Positions 1-7,776 of a stretch of 64,000 nt of DNA are shown here, piece after piece. The position numbers were made by a program, and so were the translations under genes. The notes beneath the pieces are model-generated. The model did not search any database, was not told where the DNA came from, and worked only from the letters and a program-made list of their open reading frames with translations. Positions within the stretch are counted from its first letter, which is position 1; every line of letters starts with the position of its first letter. The stretch comes from Olivibacter sp. SDN3. GTDB taxonomy: Bacteria > Bacteroidota > Bacteroidia > Sphingobacteriales > Sphingobacteriaceae. The stretch lies in NCBI RefSeq assembly GCF_014334135.1, contig NZ_CP060497.1, positions 5,456,001 through 5,520,000 of the forward strand, given 5' to 3'.

Positions 1-1371
1 CAACGTGAAGACCAGGTAATTTTTGTAATCAAGCCGAGAGGTTATCAGTCGCCCCTTGATGAAAACAATTTGCCAAAAAATCATTATATCCATAAGCCCC
101 AGGGTTCCCCAGCGCACTTTAAATACAAAGGAGTTGCTCCCACTGGTCCGATGCCTACCGAAGTAAACTTTGCGCTTTTACCGCAAGACGAAAACGATAG
201 TTTTAAAGCTTTAATCTTCGGAGATCCTCAAGCCTATAATGAGGCAGAAATCGATTATTTCTCCAAAGGGATTATTGAGGATATCGAGCGTATTGATGAC
301 GTGTCTTTCGGTTTAAGCCTGGGAGATTTAGTGGGCGATGATCTCAGCCTGCACAGCCCCTATATACAAGCAGTTAAAAAAGTAGGCCTACCTTGGTATA
401 ACCTTATGGGCAATCATGACATGAATTATGATGCCGAGACGGATTCGCTGGCCGATGAAACATATGAAGCCAATTTTGGCCCGGCCAACTACGCCTTCAA
501 TTATGGAAAAGTTCACTTTATTGTGTTGGACGATATCTTATACCCCGACCCGAGGGACGGAAAAGGTTATTGGGGCGGTTTTCGGGAGGACCAATTGCAA
601 TTCATTGAAAATGACTTAAAATATGTCGGTAAAGACCAGCTTATTGTGTTGGCTTTTCACATTCCCTTATTGCACGAAAACGAAGATGCTTTCCGGAATG
701 CCGATCGGCAACGACTATTTGAACTATTAAAAGATTACCCTCATACCCTATCCCTATCCGCACATACCCATTTACAGCGTCAAAATTTTTATGCAAAAGA
801 AGATGGCTGGCAACAGGAAAAACCGCATCATGAATACAACGCCGGCACAACATCGGGCGACTGGTATTCGGGCGAGTTCAATGCGCAAGGCGTTCCCAGT
901 TCTACCATGCGCGATGGCACACCGAAAGGTTATGCTTATATAAACTTCAAAGGAAATCAATATGCGATAGATTATAAGGTTGCCGGTAAACCGGCAGATT
1001 ACCAAATGGAACTTTTTGCTCCAAAAGTCATACCCGCTAACAAAAACACCTCTGCAGGCATTTATGCCAACTTCTTTATGGGCGCTGAGGGCGACGAAGT
1101 CTTATATCGGGTAGATGGTGGCGAGTGGAAAGCGATGCACTACGTCCGCGGGGCTGATCCCAATTTTTTAGCCATCTTACATAAATACGATCATACCGAA
1201 AAGCTACTATCCGGTCGGCGTCCATCGAATCCAGAGGAGTGCACCCATTTATGGCGAGCGCCGATTCCTGCCAAATTAAGCATTGGCAGTCATCAGATAG
1301 AAGTAAAAGCCACGGACCGTTATGGTAAAGTATCTACACAAAGTATTGCTTATGAGATAGCTGAAGAATAA
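1..1371 (+). CDS. Calcineurin-like metallophosphoesterase, C-terminal part (5' end outside window)
   Basis: The frame is open from base 1, so the gene begins before the window; an in-frame TTG at 70 is not needed as a start. Metal-binding motifs of the calcineurin-like superfamily appear in order: GDPQ, GDLVGDD, GNHD, a late FHIP histidine, and SAHTHLQRQ. The codons before the core resemble the N-terminal sandwich domain, and the roughly 200 residues after it resemble the C-terminal MetallophosC-type domain of secreted Bacteroidota phosphoesterases. The protein probably hydrolyses a phosphomonoester or phosphodiester outside the cytoplasm, but the substrate cannot be read from sequence. A hairpin followed by T6 lies just downstream. 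Confidence 0.85.
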   Translation, partial: QREDQVIFVIKPRGYQSPLDENNLPKNHYIHKPQGSPAHFKYKGVAPTGPMPTEVNFALLPQDENDSFKALIFGDPQAYNEAEIDYFSKGIIEDIERIDDVSFGLSLGDLVGDDLSLHSPYIQAVKKVGLPWYNLMGNHDMNYDAETDSLADETYEANFGPANYAFNYGKVHFIVLDDILYPDPRDGKGYWGGFREDQLQFIENDLKYVGKDQLIVLAFHIPLLHENEDAFRNADRQRLFELLKDYPHTLSLSAHTHLQRQNFYAKEDGWQQEKPHHEYNAGTTSGDWYSGEFNAQGVPSSTMRDGTPKGYAYINFKGNQYAIDYKVAGKPADYQMELFAPKVIPANKNTSAGIYANFFMGAEGDEVLYRVDGGEWKAMHYVRGADPNFLAILHKYDHTEKLLSGRRPSNPEECTHLWRAPIPAKLSIGSHQIEVKATDRYGKVSTQSIAYEIAEE

Positions 1372-1399
1372 TAGTGGCTTAAGGTAAATCATGACAAAC

Positions 1400-1436
1400 G
1401 GCCAGCCTACTGAAAATCATCAGGTTGGCCTTTTTT
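1400..1436 (+). terminator. Rho-independent terminator after the phosphoesterase
   Basis: GGCCAGCCT pairs with AGGTTGGCC across a short loop and is followed by six Ts. It sits 29 bp after the phosphoesterase stop and overlaps the 3' end of the convergent gene, so it may serve both strands. Confidence 0.75.
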
Positions 1437-2184
1437 CTGTCAGATATTTCCAATAGCGTTTAGGCACATGCTGCACATGCAGTTTCATGTTTTTTCTTTC
1501 CTTGACGTTCACATGTTTAAAATACCGCTGCCAGAGTTCTTCGTACAGCGCCTCCTCCTCATGTTCCAAAGTCACCTGATTTTGCCGGTATTCGTCTGAA
1601 AAGGCAATAGTTATTTCCTGCACCTCTTTTAAATTGTAAAAGATACCATATCCCCGCTTGAGGTCGTAAATACACCATTGCTGATCGGCATAACGGTCTG
1701 AAAAATGCTTTTGAAGGAGAGGTAGCACATTGAAATCGGGCTCTACGACCGCAAAGTACAAATTACCCTGTTGGCGCTTGAAACGAACAAAAGCCTTCAT
1801 GCGGTGCCTTTCTCTATCCACCATTTTTGCCGTTTGCCTAATCGTCAACACATCTTTCCGCCCATAAGCCAGATAAGGCTGATCGACCTCATCAAAATAA
1901 TAATTTACAGCGGAGCATAAATCTACTTCAATTTGTGGAATTTCAGACAGGTAAGTACGATAGAGATCTCCCAAAGCGCGGGACGGAATTCTTTTTGCCA
2001 ACGCTGTCCACATCCGTTGCGCTTTATCACCATTGGTGATCACGGTATGCACATCACCAAAAAGATCCACCTGCACAGCAACACCTTCTTTGTAGACCGC
2101 ATCTACCCTTTTTTTATACTCGAATGCTTCAAAAACCAGCGTCAGCAAGCCCTTCCAGGACCCATCATATACCCATACACTCAT
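1420..2184 (-). CDS. TIGR03915-type putative DNA metabolism protein
   Basis: This 254-residue soluble protein starts MSVWVYDGSWKGLLTLVFEA, the characteristic opening of the TIGR03915/DUF4130 family. That family is almost always encoded next to a radical-SAM/HhH partner. No signal peptide or membrane segment is visible. Its ATG overlaps the stop of the upstream radical-SAM gene by 4 bp (ATGA), so translation is probably coupled. The biochemical role is not established; DNA repair or modification is inferred from the partner's helix-hairpin-helix motif. The family assignment comes from memory of the N-terminal motif and the gene pairing. Confidence 0.8.
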   Translation of the reverse strand: MSVWVYDGSWKGLLTLVFEAFEYKKRVDAVYKEGVAVQVDLFGDVHTVITNGDKAQRMWTALAKRIPSRALGDLYRTYLSEIPQIEVDLCSAVNYYFDEVDQPYLAYGRKDVLTIRQTAKMVDRERHRMKAFVRFKRQQGNLYFAVVEPDFNVLPLLQKHFSDRYADQQWCIYDLKRGYGIFYNLKEVQEITIAFSDEYRQNQVTLEHEEEALYEELWQRYFKHVNVKERKNMKLHVQHVPKRYWKYLTEKRPT

Positions 2185-3437
2185 GAGAACAATATTAATT
2201 GCTTATTATGTATCTTTTGGTATTTGCTATGCGAAGATTGCATAATATACTGCTTGATCACCTCTTCAGACCGATCACTGTTTAACTGTTTAAACCCCTT
2301 ACAGACAATAAAATACTTTGCCCGATTGACGGCTATCCCCATTTCCCGAAGCTGCTCCATATTCAGTGCCGTAAATTTACGGGCGGCTATAATCTTATGG
2401 GCCGAGGCTACGCCAATGCCGGGTATGCGTAAAATTAAGTGCAGGTCTGCGCGGTTAACATCTATTGGGAAGACCGCTAAGTTTCTTAAGGCCCACCCCA
2501 GCTTCGGATCAACATCCAAGTCCAACAAAGGATAGCGCTCATTCACAATTTCTCCTGCTTCAAAACCATAAAAGCGCAGCAGCCAATCCGTTTGGTAAAG
2601 CCTATTCTCCCTAACGAGGGGCACAGCAGCACCTATAGCCGGCAAGCGGTTGTCATTACTTATCGGTACATAGCCGGAGTAATAGACACGTTTTAAGTAG
2701 AACTTCCGATATAAATGCTGTGCGGTATGGATAATCTGGGCGTCCGTTTCACCGCTGGCGCCGATGATCATCTGTGTGCTTTGGCCCGCAGGCGTAAAAA
2801 GTGGCACCTTTTTCAATGTTTTCTTTTCTTCCTTTAATTGAACGATTTTCTGCTTGAGGTAACCCATCGGTTGCAACATATCCCGTCTGTTTTTATCTGG
2901 TGCCAATAATTTCAAGCCCGATTCGGTGGGTATCTCAATATTAACGCTGAGGCGATCGGCATAAAGGCCCGCTTCATATAGCAGCTCATCATTCGCACCG
3001 GGAATGGTCTTGAGGTGAATATAGCCATTGAAGTTACACTCCATACGTAATTTCTTTGCCACCAGCACCAAACGTTCCATGGTATAATCGGCGCTTTTGA
3101 AAATACCACTGCTCAAAAACAATCCCTCGATATAATTTCTACGATAAAAGTTAATGGTGAGATCGACTACCTCCTGCACCGTAAATGCCGCCCGTTTGAT
3201 ATCATTACTTTTTCGCGTGACACAATACGCACAATCGTAAATACAAAAATTGGTCAATAGTATTTTTAACAGAGAAACACAGCGACCGTCTTCCGTATAA
3301 GTATGGCAGATTCCCGCCCCCGTATCACCCAGACCTCTAGCTTTATTCTTACGATTGCTCCCGCTGGAAGAACAACTGACATCGTATTTCGCAGCATCTG
3401 CTAAAATTTCCAGTTTTTCCTTAATCCTATCTGACAT
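2181..3437 (-). CDS. Putative DNA modification/repair radical SAM protein (TIGR03916-type)
   Basis: From the ATG at 3437 the protein has 418 residues. Cys65, Cys69 and Cys72 form a CxxxCxxC cluster (CIYDCAYC) that would bind the 4Fe-4S cluster cleaving S-adenosylmethionine. A C-terminal helix-hairpin-helix (LRIPGIGVASAHKI, about residues 336-349) suggests DNA binding. The order radical SAM then HhH matches TIGR03916. A longer frame begins at a TTG at 3458, but its seven extra residues lie inside an inverted repeat, so the ATG is preferred. The gene is coupled to the TIGR03915-type partner by a 4-bp overlap. The reaction catalysed is unknown. Confidence 0.85.
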   Translation of the reverse strand: MSDRIKEKLEILADAAKYDVSCSSSGSNRKNKARGLGDTGAGICHTYTEDGRCVSLLKILLTNFCIYDCAYCVTRKSNDIKRAAFTVQEVVDLTINFYRRNYIEGLFLSSGIFKSADYTMERLVLVAKKLRMECNFNGYIHLKTIPGANDELLYEAGLYADRLSVNIEIPTESGLKLLAPDKNRRDMLQPMGYLKQKIVQLKEEKKTLKKVPLFTPAGQSTQMIIGASGETDAQIIHTAQHLYRKFYLKRVYYSGYVPISNDNRLPAIGAAVPLVRENRLYQTDWLLRFYGFEAGEIVNERYPLLDLDVDPKLGWALRNLAVFPIDVNRADLHLILRIPGIGVASAHKIIAARKFTALNMEQLREMGIAVNRAKYFIVCKGFKQLNSDRSEEVIKQYIMQSSHSKYQKIHNKQLILFS

Positions 3438-3438
3438 A

Positions 3439-3480
3439 AAAACTATTATTATTAGCAATAATACTAAAAATAATAGTTTT
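3439..3480. promoter_or_regulatory. 42-bp inverted repeat abutting the radical-SAM start codon
   Basis: Two perfect 12-bp arms (AAAACTATTATT at 3439-3450 and AATAATAGTTTT at 3469-3480) flank an 18-bp centre that is itself partly symmetric (TTAG...CTAA). Only one base separates the repeat from the radical-SAM ATG, so it occupies the place of a ribosome-binding site. It could be an operator for a dimeric repressor or an RNA hairpin that hides the start. A weak terminator for the upstream GH89 gene is possible but less likely, because the stem is almost all A:T. Confidence 0.55.
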
Positions 3481-3530
3481 AAAAAATTATTAGATTAATT
3501 CTTTTCCAATGACCGATATTTCAATTGTGG

Positions 3531-5831
3531 TTATTCATTTGCTTTCGTTTCTGCTACTTTCTCTGGAAGCTCTTCCAAGAGTTTAAAGACTGTTTCTTCC
3601 CTGTTTACGGTTATAAGCACTTTGTCCGAGGATTGGTTATCTAACGGAATACTCATCTTGCTCTTCTTCACCGGCAGCCATTTGGTATAAAGTCGTTGTG
3701 CAATAAGCAGGGGGTCTCCTGTCGGCTCATCGGGATAAGAATTTTTCTCATAGACCCAACTTTCTTCCCATGCGGCAAGTTGGGCAAAAAAATCATTTGC
3801 GCTATTACTCGGGCGATCGTAGGATTTATTCAGACGCTTTTCGCGATAACGTTTATTTTCCTCTGTTGGTTGTTGTTGCAGGTAGTCAAAAAATTGCTGC
3901 CAGCGCTTTTTATAAAAGCCTTTCAATAAACCGGACCACTGCTTATGCGCATAATCAAAAAGCAGGGCATTCGGGGCGGTTGTACCCCAAACAGTGATCA
4001 ATCTTCGCGCGGCCTCTTCATATTGATCACCCTCTGTCTCCGATGCTGCACATTTACGGGCATCTGCGAGCCATTTTCCCAGCAGGAACTCCTCTCGAGT
4101 GGCCAAAAGCTCATCCACGTCGTTCATCAAATCCAAAAAAAGATCACACAGGATCATCAGCTGATGTTTGTTCTGCTGCTTATAAGCCTCCGAAAGCTCT
4201 TTGTGCAGAAAAAGGCTTAAATCCGCCAGGCACTGGCGGGCAAGATCCACCACATCATATTGATAGCCGTCTCTAACACCCAGTTCGGGGGCATCTAACA
4301 GTAGAAAATGCCACGCATCCCATAGGGCCGGAATATCATAATCACGTATCATATCGCCATTTAATGATACCCTTACAATATCGAGAGCAGGTCTTGCACA
4401 GATAGGACTCTCCATCGAAATAATTTTCACCTTTTTCTGGTGGTAAACGGTATGGGCGAGTATCTCCCAGGCATGTGCGACATGATCTGTTAACCGCCCG
4501 TAACGCGCACGGACGTATTGTGGTATCCATGTTGTAAGCGCGATTGGCTGTTGGTGCCAACAAACTTCCGTCAGCAGCTCATATACAATCGGATTATGGG
4601 CTATACCCTCCGGAAACACCCCAATCCCTTGAATATTACCGGTATCTTCCCTATTTAAAAGCGTGAGCGCATGCTGCGCAAAATGTTCCAGATCGCCACC
4701 CATATAGGTTCGACCACCAAAATTATGCAAGGCGCCAACAACCCATGGTCTCTCCCAGTAGCTTTGGTGCTTTTTCCAGTTTGTACCAGTGATCGACAAC
4801 ATCAAGGTCCGGTCTTTCGGGATTCTGCGGAGTAAACCTTCACGTAGCGTCCAGGTTTGTATTGCCATTACCGCTTTAGGATCGACCTTTTGCATCGCTT
4901 GATAAATTGCCTCACCTGCTTGTTCGAGGTATTCAGCACCTTTACCCGTTGGTGAGCTTTCATGGAAAGGATCCGTTGCATATAAGTGGTCTGTGCCGAA
5001 AAGCGCCCATTGCTTTTCATAGAACACCTTGGCAAAGCGCTCGAAGAGCGGGTCTAAGGGGTCCAATAAAGCCGTTTTAAAATTAAACAGCCACAAACGT
5101 TCTTCGATATGTGCCTGCGGAAATTTTTCAAGTAATTTCACCGGGACGTGACCACTGAATCCCTGAAGGATAGGCTTCATCCCCAGTTCCCGCTGACGCT
5201 TCAAAATCCGTTTGCCTAATTCCAGATGGCTATCTATCCAATGTTGTGATAGCGGGCCGCCCCAGCCCTCCAGGTTACCCATCCATTGCCAGGCCATAAA
5301 GGCGGGATTTGCCAGAAAATTGCGGATCTCATCGTCCGATAGTTTAAATTCCCGCAAGGTCGCCATCCAAACGGCTTCCTGCCCCGTAATAGCCAACGGT
5401 AAATTGATGCCGTGCATGGCCATCCAATCTATTTCCTGTTCCCAGCGATCCCAATCCCACCAAGGCATACTGTAACTAAAAGTACAGTAATTCAAATAAG
5501 CCCTACAGGCAAAGGCAGTAGGCTTTCTCAAACGATTTTCTACCAGGGGGAGCACTTCCGGCAGCTCCATATTGCTACCATTCCAGGAAATCTGGCAATT
5601 ACAATAATATTTAAGGTACCAATTCAGTGAAGACGCGACGGCTATAGGCGTGTTTCCGCGCAAAACAATTTTACCATCAGTACTTTCCAGCTCAAAGACA
5701 TCATTTCCTGCGTCTGAATCAATAATCTGTATATCAAAATGGGTGGATTTTTCTCCCACCACCCGTTTAACCAACCCAAGGGCTGCTTCTTTATAAGCTT
5801 CCAAAGCTCCTTCTTCTATTCCAAAACTCAT
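3531..5831 (-). CDS. Alpha-N-acetylglucosaminidase (GH89)
   Basis: This 766-residue protein aligns by eye with the NAGLU/GH89 family along its length. It has an N-terminal small domain, MPWWDWDRWEQEIDWMAMHG (about residues 122-141) opening the barrel, then YATDPFHES and VFPEGIAHN. Glu291 and Glu408 correspond to the two catalytic glutamates of the family (E316 and E446 in human NAGLU). GH89 enzymes release terminal alpha-linked GlcNAc, for instance GlcNAc-alpha-1,4-Gal of class III mucins or heparan termini. An in-frame stop lies 14 codons upstream of the ATG, and no signal peptide is present, which is unusual for a PUL hydrolase. It lies 365 bp downstream of a SusC/SusD pair on the same strand. 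Confidence 0.93.
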   Translation of the reverse strand: MSFGIEEGALEAYKEAALGLVKRVVGEKSTHFDIQIIDSDAGNDVFELESTDGKIVLRGNTPIAVASSLNWYLKYYCNCQISWNGSNMELPEVLPLVENRLRKPTAFACRAYLNYCTFSYSMPWWDWDRWEQEIDWMAMHGINLPLAITGQEAVWMATLREFKLSDDEIRNFLANPAFMAWQWMGNLEGWGGPLSQHWIDSHLELGKRILKRQRELGMKPILQGFSGHVPVKLLEKFPQAHIEERLWLFNFKTALLDPLDPLFERFAKVFYEKQWALFGTDHLYATDPFHESSPTGKGAEYLEQAGEAIYQAMQKVDPKAVMAIQTWTLREGLLRRIPKDRTLMLSITGTNWKKHQSYWERPWVVGALHNFGGRTYMGGDLEHFAQHALTLLNREDTGNIQGIGVFPEGIAHNPIVYELLTEVCWHQQPIALTTWIPQYVRARYGRLTDHVAHAWEILAHTVYHQKKVKIISMESPICARPALDIVRVSLNGDMIRDYDIPALWDAWHFLLLDAPELGVRDGYQYDVVDLARQCLADLSLFLHKELSEAYKQQNKHQLMILCDLFLDLMNDVDELLATREEFLLGKWLADARKCAASETEGDQYEEAARRLITVWGTTAPNALLFDYAHKQWSGLLKGFYKKRWQQFFDYLQQQPTEENKRYREKRLNKSYDRPSNSANDFFAQLAAWEESWVYEKNSYPDEPTGDPLLIAQRLYTKWLPVKKSKMSIPLDNQSSDKVLITVNREETVFKLLEELPEKVAETKANE

Positions 5832-6196
5832 TCCGGGAAAAATAGTAATTTTATAGGAAAATGAGAATTATCCGGAAGGCTTTTAAGCATTCATTTGGAT
5901 TAAACGTTTGAATCATCTGACTCCCAAACTTACAGGAGAGAAAGACGCTGATAGCTGGTCAAGTTATATTAGAATTATACAATTCATTTTTTTGTATTCA
6001 GGCAGTGCTTAACCTGTTCTTGTACAGCAAGATCACAGGAAGTTTGTTGTGTCGTCCTTGTAAGATTATAGCAAGGTTGTAGCAAGCTTCTTGTAAGAAC
6101 GTAACAAGAAGCTTGCAACGGGCTTGCAAGAAGTATCATCTGTGCATCGTTATTGATCGTCAGCAAAGTTGATAAAAGAAGAATAAGAAAATATGT
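5832..6196. repeat. Gene-free 365-bp region with structured CTTG/CAAG repeats
   Basis: No credible gene lies between GH89 and the upstream SusD. The interval holds many short CTTG/CAAG units. Read on the minus strand they include an 11-bp quasi-tandem series (CTTGCTACAAC, CTTGCTATAAT, CTTACAAGGAC). A perfect 13-bp inverted repeat (GCAAGCTTCTTGT at 6082-6094 with ACAAGAAGCTTGC at 6104-6116, 9-nt loop) and a smaller CCTTG/CAAGG hairpin also lie here. A 60-codon frame through the repeats has repetitive composition and is not believed. The region could fold as an attenuator or an mRNA-stability element between susD and GH89. Confidence 0.6.
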
Positions 6197-7741
6197 TTAT
6201 TGATTCGCATAGCCGGGATTTTGATCGTCTTCGCTGATATCTTCATTTTGTCTAATTTCTTGTAAAGGAATAGGATAATATCGATGGTATGATTGAATAG
6301 TATTTGATTGCTGCGCCCAACGGTTGCGCGCCGGTACGTAGCTCGTCAATGTAGTAGTTCTGTTCAGGTCCATACGCCGCCAACCTTCAAAGCATAGTTC
6401 ACGCATCCGTTCATCCAAGATATTTGTTCGAAACTCGGCCTGAGACATTCCTGCATTCCACTGCGCGCTCGCCGGCAAGGTACCGCCCCATGCTCTTTGC
6501 CGTACTGTAGTATTAACGATCTTGACCGCCTCCGCTGTTTGTCCGAGTTCATTTAACACTTCGGCGTAACATAGCAAGACATCCGCATAGCGTAGGTAAA
6601 ATATATTTTTTCCCGAATTCCAGAAACTGAGCGTACCGTCTGTTCGTGGGTCTTCATACTTTTTCACGTGAGGGTCCAACTCATCGCCTCCCCAACCAGG
6701 TTGCAAAGGCGTGGGTACTCCCCGATAAGTGAAGTCATAGCGGATACTTTCTTCTTTCCGCAAATCTCCTTCTTCCCAAATACCGCCCTCACTGTTATCT
6801 TGATAAGCATAAGACGTAGGCACAAGTAGATCATATCCACCAAAATAGGCATATTGATCTACTAAAGCCACTGCTCTCGACCCCATCTGCCACTGGCATT
6901 GATTGTTATCGGGCACCACATTACTGAATTGAAATTCGTAAAGCGATTCACTGGTATTAGAATGTGCCGGATCCCACAGTTCAGCATAATCAGCCACTAA
7001 ACTGTACGTACCACTGTTGACCACGGCTTCAAAATGTTCCAAAGCCTTCTCATAGCTTCTTACACCAGTCTCTTCTGGCGCATAGAGATACACTTTTCCA
7101 AGTAGCGCCTCTGCCACCCCTTTGGTTGCCCGGCGTTTATCATTTTGGGATATGGGCAAATAAGCTATTGCGTTTTCCAGATCCTGAATGATGTAGGCAT
7201 AAACGGCCTCCTGAGGTTGTCTAGCTGTACCCAGCTCATCAAATCGATCCACATCAATAATTGGCACATCGCCCCAATATTGCACCATCTCAAAGGTTAG
7301 CGCCGCCCTTATAAAACTTGCTTCTCCAAGCAGAAAATTTTTCCGTTCAGGGTCCTGCTCGTTAAACTGCAAGGAGGAGATCACTCTAGCTGCAGCGGCA
7401 ATTACCGGCCACCGACTATCCCATTGCTCAGCTAAGGCATTATTGCTTGGCGATAGGAAGCCGTTATAACGGTCCAGGCCGGCCTGACTGGCGTCTGTCA
7501 ATACCTGATAGGCACCTTGCTGAGCTTCATCTGTACCCAATAAAAAAACAAAGCCTCCTCTATCCTTCCTCGTATTCCGCCAACTTGTATAAAGGCCTAA
7601 CACCAATGGTTCAATATTATCCAGTTCACTGAAAACCTGTTCTTCCGTGAGAGCCGTTTGTGGCTCCTGTTCTAAAAAGTTGCTGCACGAAGAAACGATC
7701 AGCGTCAACAACAAGAGATTATATTTGATGAATGTTTTCAT
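6197..7741 (-). CDS. SusD/RagB-family outer-membrane glycan-binding lipoprotein
   Basis: This 514-residue protein has a lipoprotein signal ending in LIVSSC (Cys about residue 19), so it should be anchored at the cell surface. The opening SNFLEQEPQTALTEEQVFSELDNIEPLVLGLYTSWR and the C-terminal RMRELCFEGWRRMDLNR plus PIPLQEIRQNEDISEDDQNPGY tail are SusD/RagB signatures. Residues in between form the TPR-like helical scaffold of the family. It follows its SusC partner by 35 bp in the same operon and would cap that transporter to capture oligosaccharide. The ligand is unknown, but the neighbouring GH89 and GH36 genes suggest alpha-GlcNAc- or alpha-Gal-containing glycans. Confidence 0.93.
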   Translation of the reverse strand: MKTFIKYNLLLLTLIVSSCSNFLEQEPQTALTEEQVFSELDNIEPLVLGLYTSWRNTRKDRGGFVFLLGTDEAQQGAYQVLTDASQAGLDRYNGFLSPSNNALAEQWDSRWPVIAAAARVISSLQFNEQDPERKNFLLGEASFIRAALTFEMVQYWGDVPIIDVDRFDELGTARQPQEAVYAYIIQDLENAIAYLPISQNDKRRATKGVAEALLGKVYLYAPEETGVRSYEKALEHFEAVVNSGTYSLVADYAELWDPAHSNTSESLYEFQFSNVVPDNNQCQWQMGSRAVALVDQYAYFGGYDLLVPTSYAYQDNSEGGIWEEGDLRKEESIRYDFTYRGVPTPLQPGWGGDELDPHVKKYEDPRTDGTLSFWNSGKNIFYLRYADVLLCYAEVLNELGQTAEAVKIVNTTVRQRAWGGTLPASAQWNAGMSQAEFRTNILDERMRELCFEGWRRMDLNRTTTLTSYVPARNRWAQQSNTIQSYHRYYPIPLQEIRQNEDISEDDQNPGYANQ

Positions 7742-7776
7742 TTTTTCGTTCTTTAATATTCTATAAGCGTGAGGAA

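Noticed and set aside
1933-2535. 200-codon plus-strand open frame opposite the radical-SAM pair
   Set aside because: It runs antisense across two coupled, well-recognised genes and has no start signal or family match.
5895-5913. TTGGATTAAACG upstream of GH89, resembling one AraC box
   Set aside because: There is no second copy at 21 bp and no TAnnTTTG element at 22-23 bp, so it is treated as chance.
5984-6166. 60-codon open frame on the minus strand
   Set aside because: Its composition follows the CTTG/CAAG repeats and it has no family resemblance or start signal.
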